The notes beneath the pieces were generated by a model, which made no database searches, had not been told where the DNA came from, and saw only the letters and a program-made list of their open reading frames with translations. The translations under genes were made by a program, and so were the position numbers. From positions 9,766,304 to 9,830,303 of the forward strand of contig JAYGXS010000008.1 in NCBI GenBank assembly GCA_036362985.1: 64,000 bases of DNA, read 5' to 3'. The stretch's first letter is position 1; each line of letters starts with the position of its first letter. Source of the stretch: Ligula intestinalis. Lineage: Eukaryota; Platyhelminthes; Cestoda; Diphyllobothriidea; Diphyllobothriidae. Shown one piece after another: positions 11,841-25,100 of this stretch.

Positions 11841-12700
11841 GACTTTAGCAACACATGATTCTGTTGAAAATGGTTAATTTTGCTATCGACTGACGGTCTG
11901 TAAGAGTTGCGGAGGTACAATCCTTGAACTTGGCTTCGGAAAATAGTAAATTTTACCGACCAGACCACGCTCTTTGACATCACATATTTCCTAGCAATAT
12001 GCAGTAGATTTCAGAGAGTTAAAGAAACTACAAAAAATGGGAGCGTGAGTGTTAGTATCGGTAGTACTACATTTCTTGTGGAGACTGAGGGTGTATATGC
12101 CCAGCGCTGACTTTAATCAATGTCAATTCTGGCAAATAGTATAGCCAAAAAAAGTACCAGCAATACAATCACACAGCTAAGTAAAATTAGACACAGCTTC
12201 TGATGGACAGCGGTGAGAGGGCGAGAACCAAGGCAACCTCTGTTGGCCTCATGGTGCCAAATATGTACTTACTCGAAATACTTTAAACCCTGCTTCACAT
12301 TCTTTGTTGAGATTAAGGGGGTATGAACCCCAGCGTTGGTTTTAATCAGCGTCTTATCTGACAAATCATACAGCCAGAAATCGTACCAGGAATGCTATCA
12401 CTCAGCTTAATAAAAAAAAAACCATCGATACCAGCGCCCAGACCTCCTCCAACTCTTCCATATTCAGTAAATACACTACCCGCAATCTTTATTGCGGTAA
12501 TACACGCCGTCGACGCATGATTTACTTGAAATTTGCACAGTTCGCTTTCGATTGACTGTTTGTCAGAGTTGCAGAAGTGCTCAACTTGACCTTGGCTAGA
12601 AAACATACTAAATTTAACCGGCCAGTTCATGTTCTATGCCATCACCTGTTTTTTAGCACTATGCAATAGCTTTCAGCGATTTTACCAATCTAGTAGCGTT
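11841..12700. repeat. Interspersed repeat array, second block
   Basis: Repeat modules as in the first block. CATGATTCTGTTGAAAATGG at 11855 and CATGATTTACTTGAAATTTG near 12517 are two copies of the same unit. They occupy the place where exon 1 of the ghost copy would be expected. Confidence 0.6.
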
Positions 12701-13690
12701 AGTGTTTGTACTGGTACTACAGTCGATTCTCTATCTACTGAAATGTCACCAGGAATTCTGAAATGTGTTTTCAATTCAAACATATTATTTACGTATGGTT
12801 GTAATAATGAGGATCTTACAGCCTTATCTCAATATATTTTGGTCACGTCAGGATGCCGGCTATTTAACGAGCCTATCGTTGATCGCTAATAAAATGTGTG
12901 TACTGTAAACAGTGGCTACTTATGTAATATGCATATCACAATTGATTTTGACTGCCCTTATAAATTCAAATATATTTTATGGAAAACGCACGAAAAAAAT
13001 GCTTCTTGCACTCGATGGTGGAAAATTGCGCTTTCTTTCAATTTTATACTTAAAAATGGGGTATCTATCGATTTAAACAAAGTTTTTAAGTATGAACCTT
13101 TTTACGATTGTAAGGCGTTCATTCATTGTACACCACATCCGTCAATTCATTAATGCTGACTATAATGCATACAATATGTTCCACACCTGTTCCACATCTG
13201 TGGCAATATTTTATGAGGACCACGTAATATCTTCTTCAAATTTTAGGCGAAAAAGTACTTTTCCTCAAAAAAGATGTACACAGCGCGCAGTCTGTAAGCC
13301 TTGAATGGGAGTGTAGCAGTCAGCGGGTTTAAAAATTGTTCGGCAATTTCGTAAAATTTTCAAAACCGATAACTACTCCTTTTTTAGCATAAAATTTAAA
13401 GAAGGTGCAATTTGCTACCAAGCAAGTGCAAGAAATATTTTTGTTTATGTTTTCCACGAAATATATTTGAATTTGTAAAGGCAGTAAAAATCAATTATGA
13501 AAATGCATACTATTTAAGTAGCCAACGTTTACCGAATAAACTTTTATTAGCAGTCCGAAATAAGCTCGTTAGCGAGCCGGCATACTCACGTGGACAAATT
13601 ATGTTGAAATGAGGCTACACGATCGTCATTACTACAACCACACGTAATTAATATGTTTGAATCGAACACGCAAAACGGAATTCCGGGTGA
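12701..13690. other. AT-rich non-coding stretch
   Basis: No homologous exon, repeat module or conserved domain is recognised. The short open frames here have no convincing coding character. The composition is markedly AT-rich compared with the flanks. Confidence 0.4.
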
Positions 13691-14530
13691 CATTTCATGA
13701 GATAAGCAATCTACTGTATTACACTTTTTGTAGAGATTGAGGCCATATGTGCACAGTGCTCACTTTAATCAGCGTCGCTTCTGACTACTAATAATACAAC
13801 CAGAAATAGTACCAGCAATACTAACACCCGGCTTAGTTAAATGAGACCCACAGATACTAACGCCAACATCACCTTCTACTCCTCCGTTTTTACTTAGTAC
13901 ATTACCCGAAATCTGAACTGCGGTAACGCACTCCGTCAACACATAATTCAGTCGAAATTGGCGCAGTTCGCTTTCGATGGATTTTTTGTCAGGGCTGCTG
14001 ATGTGCTTTACTTGACCTTAGCTAGGTAACCTACTTAATGTAACTCTCTAGATCACCACTTGTTTTTTAGCAATATGCAATGGCCTTCCGTAATTTTACC
14101 AACTTATGACAAATAATACCGTCAGTGTAAGTACCGGTACTACTACACTTTTTGTTGAGATTAAAGCGATATGTGCCCAATGCTGACTTTAATAAGCGTA
14201 ACTTCTGACTGTTAATAATACAGTCAGGTTCTGGTAGACCGAGGTGAAAGGGCGGAAGCAAAAGGCAAGCTGTGCTGGGCTCAGGGCACCAAAATTGAAT
14301 ATCTCAAACCGATTCACACTCCTTGTTGAGTTCAAAAGGGTATAAGCCCCAGCGTTGGCTTTATTCAGCGTCATCTCTGACAAATGTTGTCTCCAGGGTT
14401 GTTGTCAGTACTTATAGACTTCTTGTTGAATTTGGGGGGATATGTGCCCAGTGCTGACTTCAATCAATGCCAGTTCTTACAAATAATACAGCCAAAAATA
14501 TTACCAGCAATACTGTTATTTCCAATTCAG
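13690..14530. repeat. Interspersed repeat array, third block
   Basis: Copies of the modules seen at 8400-9620, including CGCTTTCGATGGATTTTTTGTCAG and GAGGTGAAAGGGCGGAAGC, are arranged head to tail with the second block. Confidence 0.55.
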
Positions 14531-15300
14531 AAATTAAACGCGTCCATTTCCAGTGACTTCCTGCTGGACCAACTCCAATTGTTTCCCTCTAACGAAGGGC
14601 TGTTCTTTCGTCCTCTAAGCTGCGTGTCTGACCGCCCTTCTTCCAAGAATTCTCTTGCTGTTGGCCTTTTTTTGTTTCCAGTCAAACGGACACTGGTGTT
14701 AAAGCTAGTCCCCCAACCATTTATCATGTAAGTGGTATTTGAATATTGTCGCCAACCCCCCCCCGTTCGGCTCTCTTACCTTTTAATCGCCTTTTCCCAC
14801 AATGCTTCCGCCAGCCCCCATACATCAAGAGACAACTATTTCCAGGGCTTCTTGCTATCGCACCTTCCCCCTCCCCCTCTGGTTCGATTACAGCTGTCAC
14901 CACCGCTGACCTCAATCGCTTGCAATTCCTCCCCCTTGCCGGCACAGTATTGCCTCTGTTCAAGTTACCCTCCTCCCTTCGTGCTGGTATTTTAGACTGA
15001 TCCCGAAGCCATAGGAATGGCCTCCTGAAATCATATGAAAGCAGAGCCACGCCCCTCTCCCACTAGCACACACAAGTGTTCCCAAGAGTTGTTTTGCCCT
15101 GCGGGGTTTTACTGTTGAACTTGTGCTGTTCCCTTGTATAGAGTCAGGTGATGTGACCGAATCCCTTCGCTCTTGACTTGGTGCATCCATTTTTGAGGTT
15201 TGTTTTATAATCATCCTTTATAGTTGCTTACTAGTACACCACTGCCTTGATAATCGTTGGTTTGGGCGTACGCGTGACTGCTGCATACAGTCGGAGAAGT
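14531..15300. other. Unclassified stretch, pyrimidine-rich
   Basis: C/T-rich tracts around 14740-14960 open frames in several phases, but none shows a recognisable domain. I found no homologous sequence elsewhere in the window and see nothing identifiable. Confidence 0.3.
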
Positions 15301-16600
15301 CAAGGAGACGAAACAAATACTATCACTTAACTTAGCAAAATCAGACCCATCCATACCAACGCCAACACCTCCTCCGACTCCTCCGTTTTTTAGTAATTGC
15401 ACTACCACAATCTGTATTGTGAGTATACACTCCGCCACACACACAGTGCTGCCTAGCAGCCACTTGGAACCCAAGAACAGCCGCTGACGCATGGCGCCTT
15501 TGGCCTGCAAGGCCTTCGCGCCCACAGCCGCTTGGGGTCAGGCCTCGCCGTGCCCGTGCGTCCACGCCAGCTTTCGTCTATCACAAGGTGAAGCCACGAC
15601 CGCTAGTCTAGATATAATCCGCGAGATTGGCTGCCGTAACAAAGCATTCGCCGGTGATTCCTGACTCCCTCGTCACTCCGGAATTTACGCCATCATACCT
15701 GGACTGCAGTCATCCGAGAGTCAACACACTTTCTATCCATTCTCCTATCTCCTATTCCTAACACGATGGCCTTCCTACCGTCTTCTCGCTTCTCATCTAA
15801 GGAACCATGGTCTGAAGATCACAGTTTCTAGGGTTTAAATTTCTTAAACCTCTGCGATATATGATTCAGTTGAAAGTGGCACAGATCGCTATCCGTTGCC
15901 TGTCTGTCAGAGATACGGAAGCGCACTCCTTGACCATGGCTATGGAAAATAGTAAATTTGGCCGGCCAGCCCACGCCCTTTGGCCTCATTGATTTTCTAG
16001 TAATATGCAATAGCTTTCTGTGATTTGAGTAAATCACGAAAAATGTTACCCTCAGTGCTGGTACCCGAACTACTACAACTTATGTTGAGATTGAGGCGAT
16101 ATTTGCCGAGTACTCAGCGTCACTTGTGACAGATAATGCAGCCGGAAATATGACCGGCAATACTATCACACAGCTTAGAAAAATGGGACTCAGCTTTTGG
16201 TTAGCAGGAGTGAGAGGATGAAAACCAAAGCAAGCTCTGCTAGCCTCAGATTCTTAAACCCCCGACGTAGCACACCTAATCAATACCATCACTCAGCTTA
16301 GTAAAATGAGACCCGTCGATGCCAAATCCAACACATGGTTCAGTTGAAGGTGGCACAGTTAGCTATTAATTGACTGTGTGTCAGAATTGCGGAGGCGCAC
16401 TCCTTAACCATGGCTCCAGAAAATACTAAATTTAGCCGGCCAGCCCACGCTCGTTGGCATCAGTTACTTTCTAATAATAGCATTCAGTGATTTACCGAAA
16501 AACAGCGAAATGATGGCGACTGTGTCAGTACCAGAACTACTTCAGTTCTTGTTGAGACTGAGGCGAAAATCGCTTAGCGTGACTAAACGTTAGTTACTGC
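15301..16600. repeat. Interspersed repeat array, fourth block, with one R2 repeat
   Basis: Module copies (e.g. AACGCCAACACCTCCTCC at 15358; TGACTGTGTGTCAGAATTGC near 16370) flank a GC-rich segment and the 3' part of a second repeat family, called R2 here (about 15690-15840, ending GGAACCATGGTCTGAAGATC...TAGGGTTTAAAT). R2 relatives occur at 35750-36985 (split), 38110-38260 (-), 55565-55650 (-), 56660-57115, 58270-58390 (-), 58750-59145 and 59775-60085. Confidence 0.5.
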
Positions 16601-16621
16601 GCTCCCCTGTTCACTTGTAAT

Positions 16622-16880
16622 AACGAGGTAGCAGCCATTGATCTGCTCTGGTGTTGTTTCGGTATTCTCTACCTCACCCGTGCGCTTTTATAAACTTTTC
16701 TACTGTTTTGCTGTATATTTTCAATTTTTCATCATAGAAAATAGTAACTGTAATAATAAAGTATAAGTAATTTACAGTAGTACAGCAAATGCTAAAACCA
16801 GGGCATAAAATTTGGTGGTGAGAAGGGTTGAGGTCTAAATCAACGCATGGAAACACTCGATTTTGGGAGACTTGTGGCTC
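16622..16880 (+). pseudogene. Relic aminopeptidase 3' UTR (end of the ghost copy)
   Basis: The stretch starting at GCAGCCATTGATCTGCTC is homologous to the sequence immediately after the stop codons of copies 1 and 2 (AGCCATTGATCCGCTCCGG). The match continues through TTTCTACTG...TTTTGCTGTATATTTTC, the polyadenylation region (AATAATAAAG at about 16751) and ACAGTAGTACAGCAAATG. Coding exons are absent upstream. Together with the U1 flank it brackets a copy whose body has been lost. Confidence 0.75.
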
Positions 16881-17129
16881 ACATGGTTGAAAAATATCCA
16901 GACATGTAGCACCACAACTAAAGCCCAGGTTCGGCAGGGCTCTATCGCTGCAAACTAAGTCATCCTGGCCCTTCCCCAAATCTTCTTTTTTTATTCACTT
17001 TATCGAAGATTGGTCGATGGGTGTGTTAGTATTGCGTATGCAATGGCAGGTGTACGGTTAAATGTTAAATGCAGTTACTCCGCAAGACAGCAGTGTATTT
17101 GAAAATAATATTATGTGCATTACAAGAAG

Positions 17130-17460
17130 AGAGTTTCCAAGCACGCCCTTTATCCCGTCACACAAGCGACACCAGCTGCCCTTTAGGTTGATATTCAAAG
17201 TCTTTAGGGTAGAGGGGTCTGGCAGGTTTTTTCTTATTCGAACCAATTGTGAAAAGCTCGGGCGAATTCGAACTCACGCTTGCAAGGATAGGGGCTTTAG
17301 CAGAGATAGCGCTCTAGCCAACAGAGCATGGGATGCACGAAGTTTTTTGAGTGGTTGACTAGTAAGTGCTGATATGTATGAGACATCAGACGGTTGAAGC
17401 ATTTCCAGCCGTCTTTGAAAGCAATTTTGCCGGCAGTGACCGTTCTTTTACTAACCGAAT
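17130..17460 (-). repeat. tRNA-derived SINE-like repeat
   Basis: On the - strand, TGGCTAGAGCGC resembles a pol III A box and GAGTTCGAATTCG a B box, spaced as in a tRNA head, followed by a non-tRNA body containing GCCTTTAA-like and CAGCTGGTGTCGCTTGTG sequence. A second copy is at 56265-56580 (-) in the equivalent intergenic position after copy 3. It may therefore have been duplicated with the array rather than inserted twice. It does not fold into a complete tRNA. Confidence 0.5.
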
Positions 17461-17479
17461 TGTGGGCTTCCATGTGAGG

Positions 17480-19150
17480 CTATTACCATACTCAAACACC
17501 ACTCTCTTCAGGGACATGTCGTACACACCCATCAAAAGCTCCCGCAGTTCTTTTCGGCCCGGTTATACATCTGACGTGTATGCATTGCTTCACGACTGTC
17601 CTCTCACGGCCGTTACGCTAACTGGATCCGATTCCTACAGCAACGCATTTAGGCATACAACATATGCTTTTTTTAATCCAGGCTGCAGAAGAAAGCGCTC
17701 TCTTTCACGGACAACCCGATAAAAAACACCAGGCACACGTTAAACAGCTTCACCAAGCTTAAACATTTGTGTTGACGGTAACCAACGACACCGAAGTGCA
17801 AAGAGAGGTCAATAATTACCGGTAGAGTAAAGGTCGGGCTATCTTTCAGTAACAGGTGTTTGTATAGTCGGAACTGAAGATAGCAAGTCCGTACATGTTT
17901 TCTACATGTACAATATAGCCGCTATTGGTTTACTGATACAGTAGATGTTACTACAGCATGCGACTGGTTAAGCTAAGTTACCTTATACACTGTACTTGGC
18001 CTGTTTCTGGCTGTTTTCCAAAGACCATCAGAATTATGTTGTATTCTCCGTCCCTCTACCAGCAAATTGGTTTAAGATATTGGCACCAGGGAGACTTCTC
18101 TAGGTGTTGTGTTCACAGAGACGAAGTGCAAGACGAAGTTGGGATTCGACATAAACTGTGGCCTACCGTAGATCCCGATCAGGTGAGAATAAGACAGACT
18201 TAATTAGTCCTGGACATGTGAGTTTCTTGGAGGTCTAGCACCCTAAGGCAGAAAGTGTCTTCCTGGTGCTAGCAAATAAAAATTCTAACTATGGTTTATG
18301 TCTTTTTCTTCTTCTTTTGAACTGGCTCTAGAAATTAGCATGCATGTTAGGAAAAATGCCGGTTCCTATTAGGTCAATAGTGCTTCCCATGCTTAACGGA
18401 CTTTGGCGCAGAAATTAGAGGTTTACCAATCTTATCCATATCCACCCGTTTGCACTTCATGGAATACGTATATATATATACAGAGCACGCTACGGGCAAG
18501 TATAAAGCTATTCCTTTGTCAAAGGTGCTGGCACTTAATTAGCTGCCATTCTTGCTGGTTCAGTTTCGTGCTTCCTTGACCGTGACTATTCAAATACCTG
18601 ATGAATCTTTCCAAACGGAGCCGTTCGGCTGAATATGGTCAGGGTATACCCTATGCTGTAGCATTACATCTTACCATGTTCCATTCACATAAAAGAGCTT
18701 CCCTGTTTGTTATCTCGTGTTAATATAAGCCAGCTGTATAAAACTTTCGTAATCATATAGCACCAGAAATATGTTTACGTTAGCCTTTGGAATTATTTCA
18801 GCTCTATGGTTGTATCTTTTTCATTTTCTACACCCTCCACTCCTGTAAAAGCCAATGGTCATTCAACCACGGTCAGCTTAAATGACTTCTAAGTGAAAAA
18901 ATTATTTTTTAAGTCATAATTTATTGTTTCCTGTAGTTAAGCCTCAAATTTTTCCAAGTACCTCCAGAGTATTCAAAATTGTATTTTACCCTCCGCGGTC
19001 GCGAATTCTCCTAGAATTTGTAAAACACATAAGCATTCTAAGAAAACAGACTGGATATTTTTTGGGGTGATTATTTTGGTAGTAATGATTAACGACCTCG
19101 GAAAGGCGAATAATATTTTCTCTGGAGTACAGGCAGACCGACTACTTTAA
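17480..19150 (+). promoter_or_regulatory. Upstream region U2 of the intact aminopeptidase gene (putative promoter and 5' UTR)
   Basis: This region ends directly at the start codon of copy 2 and is shared with U1 and U3. The last 190 bp, including TAATGATTAACGACCTC and GACCGACTACTTTAA next to the ATG, are also conserved at about 60545-60738 upstream of the decayed exon. Conservation in more than one duplicate is expected from common descent, so promoter function is inferred from position only. No clear TATA box was assigned. Confidence 0.45.
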
Positions 19151-22100
19151 ATGCTTCGAATTTCAGGGCGCGCACTTTCTGCTCGTTCTAGTTCCCGTGT
19201 GTTGTCTTCGAGACTTCGAAGCCCCTCTGCCATGATACACTCAAGTACTAAAACTTTCAAGAGGCTGCCATACAACATAAAACCCGTTAACTACAATCTC
19301 CTCTTTGTGCCGAATCTTTCTGACTTTACATTTGATGGAGAAGCTTCCATCGAGTTGCAGGTCAGAAACCTAGATTGGGAATCAGTTTTATTCTAATTTG
19401 AACTTATTCGGAGTTAGTAGCATCAACCAAAACAGATGCGCGGATAATTTTTTAAGATGGCATGCAGTTAGACTAAATAACAACGTCGTTATTACTTATA
19501 ATTAAAATCAGTGGACGGGTTGTGAAAATGCCCAGCATTCAACGTTAAGTTTCAGGTACCTGAAACTTGAGGTACACCACCGTCAGACGCTGTACTTTAA
19601 GCAAGGTACTTTGCCTAGGTGGTTTGACCTATTTATTGTGGTAACGTTTTGAAGTTCCAGACAAACAATTGTTAATCCGTTATGCAGAATTATCATTTAG
19701 TGAAGTGATTCTTATCTGTTGAGTGACGCGTTAATGGACAAATTGCGTTTCTGCCTACAGGTTGTGGAACGAACTAATGCAGTTATATTGAATTCCAAGA
19801 ACATTGTTGTTTCGGATGCACATTTCAACAATGGTAATGTTTTTAAATCTCATTTTCTGTTCCCAAGCCAACGCCGACATTTCCTATGATGAGTCACAGG
19901 ACCTTGTCATCTTCACTTTCCCCAATGCACTGGAGGTACGATGACCATATTTAGAAAAAGATATTATAAACTTAAGACTGGCAGCGGCCACCTTAACTTA
20001 AAATTTCGAGGCCATCTAAGTGATGATATGCAAGGCTTTTACAGGAGCACGTACAAGTCGCCGACCGGAGAAGAGAGCTATATTCTCTGTACCCAGTTTG
20101 AGGTAAGGTTATATTTTCGTCATCTGTCTGGTTTTCTCTTAAAATCTTCTTATAAAAATTGTAAATGGTAGTATCCCGTTCATTGATCATTATCCTTAGT
20201 GTCATTTTACCTTTCCTATGCGTAGATGTTCGGATGCCTAGGCTTTCCCCGGTTTATGATCATTCAGCAATCTTTCCTTCTCAAATATTTGCCTGTGTGA
20301 TCGCGTTTAATCGTCGTTATTCAGTTCCGACTTCAAAAGGCAAATTAGTACTTTAAAATTGGCCAGTCGTTGCACAAGCTGCCTGTTGCGTAGCAAGTTT
20401 TCACAACTTGGGCTGATCAGTTTCCTTTTTTATTTATAGTCTATTTATGCTCGCCGGGCGTTTCCATGTATGGATGAACCGGATCGAAAGGCCACTTTTG
20501 ATATCAGCCTTGTTACAATGGACAACGAAGTCGCTTTGTCGAATATGGTATCTACATTTTATTAACTTAAGATTTGAGCTCTCCTCTGGAGACTCTTATG
20601 AACATCAAATGGTTTTCTGTAATTTGTGCAGGAAATATTTCATACGTTTTCATCGTTTTTCAGCATAAATCAACTAAATGGACGTTTTAGATATCCCTAT
20701 TAACTTGTTTAACCTTCTTCATCTCAACTCGTGCAGCCCGAAGTATCGAGAAAAATAATCGCCCCACCCACCGGTCGTCCTGCGCTTCCAGATGGTCACA
20801 ATTACGTAAAAGTACAATTTGACAAATCGCCCTACATGTCCACATACTTAGTGGCAATGGTCGTTGGAAACTTCGACCATGTTTCCACGAAGGATGCTAA
20901 TGGAGTTGATATTCGCGTCTTTACACCTCCCGGGAAAAAGGCATGTGGACAATTCGCTCTAGAAGTTACCGCAAAAACGTTACCTTTCTACGCTAACCTT
21001 TTTGGTCAAAAATTTCCTCTGCCGAAATGTGATCTTGTCGCGCTTCCCGACTTCGGCAGCGGTGCAATGGAAAACTGGGGTCTTATAACATACAGGCAAG
21101 TCAGCTTTTTCACACTTGTATCGTAAGATCAGTTGTATGTTACCTGTGTGGTCTAGGTGCAGTATTTATAGTCATACATCCCCTTAGATAATTCAGAACA
21201 AAATTTTGGCGAGCGAACGCTTTCGGTAACTTCTCATCAGGCCAAAAAGTTACAAAGGAGGTTTAAATTTAAAAATCGATAGTTTGTCTTCTTTACATAC
21301 AGGGTCCAATCAGAGCGCGGAAATGTGCAGCCAGTTAGGTAATCGTTGGCCATTCCAAGTTGGGGGCTTGCACGAGATACTTTTGTGCACACAAAACTGG
21401 TTTACTCAATCGGATTGCGGTGGCTTCTGTTGTTGCCAGCAGACGTTGGCCCAGGGACTTTGGGTAGTTTGAAGGGACCTTGTAAATTACGTTAAAGGCT
21501 TCGCTTGGGTCCACACGATGTTCGGTGTCAACCATGTGTGTGAGGATAGAACTGTTTATGCTTTTGGTCTCGCCTTTGGCTAGCCATGCCGGGAGGTGTT
21601 CCCGTATTCTTTTAGATAATTGCCTACTCATGTGACCGATAAAACCAACTCCACAGGAGCAAGTAAATGATTAGATACACATAGAAGTGGTCTGAGTTGG
21701 CAGCTTATCCTTACCCTCACCGTGCAGTATCGGGTTGGTTGAAAATAACACCTGAATTTTCGCTGCTGGGAAGGTTTGTGCTACGGCTTGCTTGAGGCGT
21801 CTGCCTAAGAGTTCGCTTGCTGCATCACCTTGAAAAGGGACTTTGAGGAACTGCGTGTTCTTTTCCACCGTGGATGTGGTGGGCTTTGTTCCTTTCTCCA
21901 TCATATTCTTTATGATGACTCTGTCCGGATATCCGTTCTCTCGAAGCACGTCCTGGAGTTTCTGGAGCTTCATTTCAATAGTGTCAGCTGAGCAGATTTT
22001 TTTGGCTCTTTGCGTTAAGCAGCGGACTAAGTTACGCTTCTGTTGGATAGGTACAAAACTGTTAAAGTTTGTATACTGTCCGGACCAGGTTTTCTTTCGT

Positions 22101-25100
22101 TAAATGCTCCTTTTGATGCTACCGTCAGGTCTTCGACTTAGGAGGACATCCAGGAAAGGAAGCGAACCTGCCGTCTCCACCTCCAAGGTGAATTTAATGG
22201 AGGGGTGTGCTTGATTAACAGTATGTAGAAGTGCATTTACATCAGTATCTGCTGGGGCGATGAAGATATCATCGACATATCGGCCATAGTGTTTTAACTC
22301 ATAGATCTGCTTGTTGAGTTGAAATTTTTCAGTTCGCCCATGAAGATATTGGCCAAGAGAGGCCCGAGAGGCGAGCCCATAGCGACGCCGTCTATTTGTC
22401 TGTATTGTTGGTTGTCAAAAAGGAATTGCACATTTAATGTGCATTTGAGTAATAGCTCCCTTAATACGTCAGATGGTATTCCTACGTCTATTTGATTTGC
22501 CACTACGAATTCGCAGATACAGTCGACTGTTTCTGTTACTGGAACGTTTATGAACAGTGATGAGACGTCTAGGGTGATGATCATCATACCGTTTAAGTTC
22601 ATGTCCTCGATGCCATCGATAAATTGGAACGTATATTGATAGCTATGTCGCATCATACTAAACTCCAAGGCTCGTTGGTTGGTTGGTTAGTAGCCCATGT
22701 TGGATCAGGGGTTCCCGCCGGCGTCCAAACTGGATGCAATTGGGAGACGGAGAAAAGCCGCGACCTCGGCCGGCTTGAGCCAAACGTTCTCGAGGGTGAG
22801 TTGGGTGCCTGGCCTGAAACTGCAGGCAAACAGATGGCGGCAGTCATGCGGCGAGACGCCGCAGTCGGGACAGTGGTCGGGTATAGACGGGTCCAGCCGG
22901 TGTTGGTACTGGCAAAGGAGCATGCAGTAGCCACTGCGTAGCTGCGCCAGGGAACAGCGAGTCACCCGTGGGAGATGACGTTCCGAGGTGGCAATTGGAG
23001 GTGGATAGCCACCCAGAAGGACCGGGGGATGGTAGCTGGATTTAGCATCCACAACGGCTCTTTGGTGTAGGCGCTGGTAGCCTTTCCTGATGGCGGAGCC
23101 ATCCACGGGTAGATACGAGAGATACGAGGCGACAGCTGTCTTGTGGACATCTGTGATAGACGTCCGAACGTTACGGCTAAGCTCGGGAGCGTTGCAACGA
23201 TGGTGGTTCGGATGGCCAGGTTGTGAACAGGTCCCCCAGAACTGCTGGCCGAGGAGTTTGTTGTGTGCGGCGACCGACAGGACAGAAGCCTCCGCATGAA
23301 GGTGATCGATGGTCGACATTTTATAGCAACCCGTGATCGTGCGGAGGGCACCGTTCTATGCTGACTGAAGGCGGCGGAGGCTGGAGGAGCTGATTGTGGG
23401 AGACCAGATTAGTGCCGCATAGGTGAGATGCGGCTTGGACATCGCCTTGAATGTGGTCGCCAGCGTCTCTTTCCAGCAGCCACAGGATGTGCCCGCGAGA
23501 GCCTTGAGGACCTTGGTGCACCGGCTCACTTTGCTTGCGACCTCCCTCGCATGGTCCGCGGACGTGAAGAGTGGATCTAAACGGACGCCGAGGAGCTTGG
23601 GCTTACGGACCAGCGGTAAAGCCTCACCGTTGACGATGATAGCCGGGTGACGATTGAACTCCTTCGGATCCAAGGCTCGTGTGTGACTTTGGCGATTTGG
23701 ACCAGCAGTAACTACACTATCGAAAGCTGTCAAACTAAGAAAAAATTGGAAAGCTAGTACAATTAAAATAATAGTAAATAATGATTTTAATCGAATGCAT
23801 TTTACTCGAATCCACCCGAACTTTATTTGTTTTCAGAGAAGCGCAGTTGCTTATCGACCATGAGAACACGTCTTTAATATCAAAGCACTACGTTGCTCTA
23901 ACAGTGACACACGAATTGGCTCATATGTGGTTTGGCAATTTGGTAACAATGCAATGGTGGACGCATTTATGGCTAAATGAGGGATTTGCTACGTGGACTT
24001 CATTTGTCGCCACTGACTTCTGTTTCCCCGATTACAACATTTGGGTAAGTTAATCCTTTCTATTCCATTAAAGGTGTCGGTCTCTTCGAAATCCTTATTT
24101 GTACGTTTTCTTGTTGGCTAGGCTCGTATATGATGTCCTACGAATTAGTGTCAATGTTGGCGTCCTGTCAGCAAAGTGCTTCTTCTCTTGTTTTTTTTTC
24201 GATGTTTCCGGAGGTTGAGTTTTCATGTCAATTTCGCTTACACATGAGTCCCGAAGTGCCTTTTAGGTTGTCTGTTTAATGTTGCCCCCTCTAGCTGTTT
24301 GTGGCTATGCGCAAGCCTGCTTATGTTGCTGCCATCCTTCAAGATCGTTAGGCTGCGTTCCCTTTGAAAGCACCGGATATCTGACACCCAGTTTACTAGA
24401 AACTTGTTTTCTTCATAGAAACTTTTTCAAGAAACAATAGTTTTAACTCTTTCGAATTTAGATTATGTTCAAGCCTCGGGTTTCCCAATTTAATGATATA
24501 TTTGTTCTCAGCGAATGACATAATTTGACTCCCCCAACCAGAACTCGTAGCCCTTGATTATTTGTAAGCCAACCTCTTCGCGGTCATAGCGCGACGACAG
24601 ATTTAACTGTGGTTTTCTAGCATGCCTCATTCGGATATTTCTACCTACTACTAATTAGTTACTGCATTTTTCTAAATGCTGAGTGGCTCAACGTCTGAAG
24701 TTAGATTACTATGACAAAACTTTCGATTATTGATCCCTTCAGCCCATTTTCATCTACTTTGTAAGTTTTTTCTAACAGGGAGAACGAAACATTATAGTAA
24801 ATAAGACTAGCCGCGGGTGCTGTATGACAACTGTGCGCTTTTCGACGTAAACTCTTCGGGAACTGAGTTGAAAACCTGTTTTATAATGGCCCTTACAGTT
24901 TCTGCTTAGAACCAAAGAACGTGGTAAACTTTGGTGGTTTATACTAGCCCGAACGCCGGGACTTTTCACGTCCTTGAAAAAAATGCAATTCACATGAATT
25001 TGTTTACTGGTTTCACTCTGAAAACGAAAAAAACGAAGTTGTACAGCGAAAAACCTCTTGTACTCATTGTCAAATGGAATTCTGTGCGGTTAACCTAACC

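Noticed and set aside
17240..17345. Possible tRNA gene on the - strand
   Set aside because: A- and B-box-like sequences are present, but no complete cloverleaf or clear anticodon arm could be formed, and a diverged duplicate exists at 56.3 kb. SINE-like is a better call.
22705..23351. Several overlapping frames on both strands
   Set aside because: Only the - strand frame carrying the Cys/His cluster and LINE RT C-terminus is meaningful; the others are shadows.
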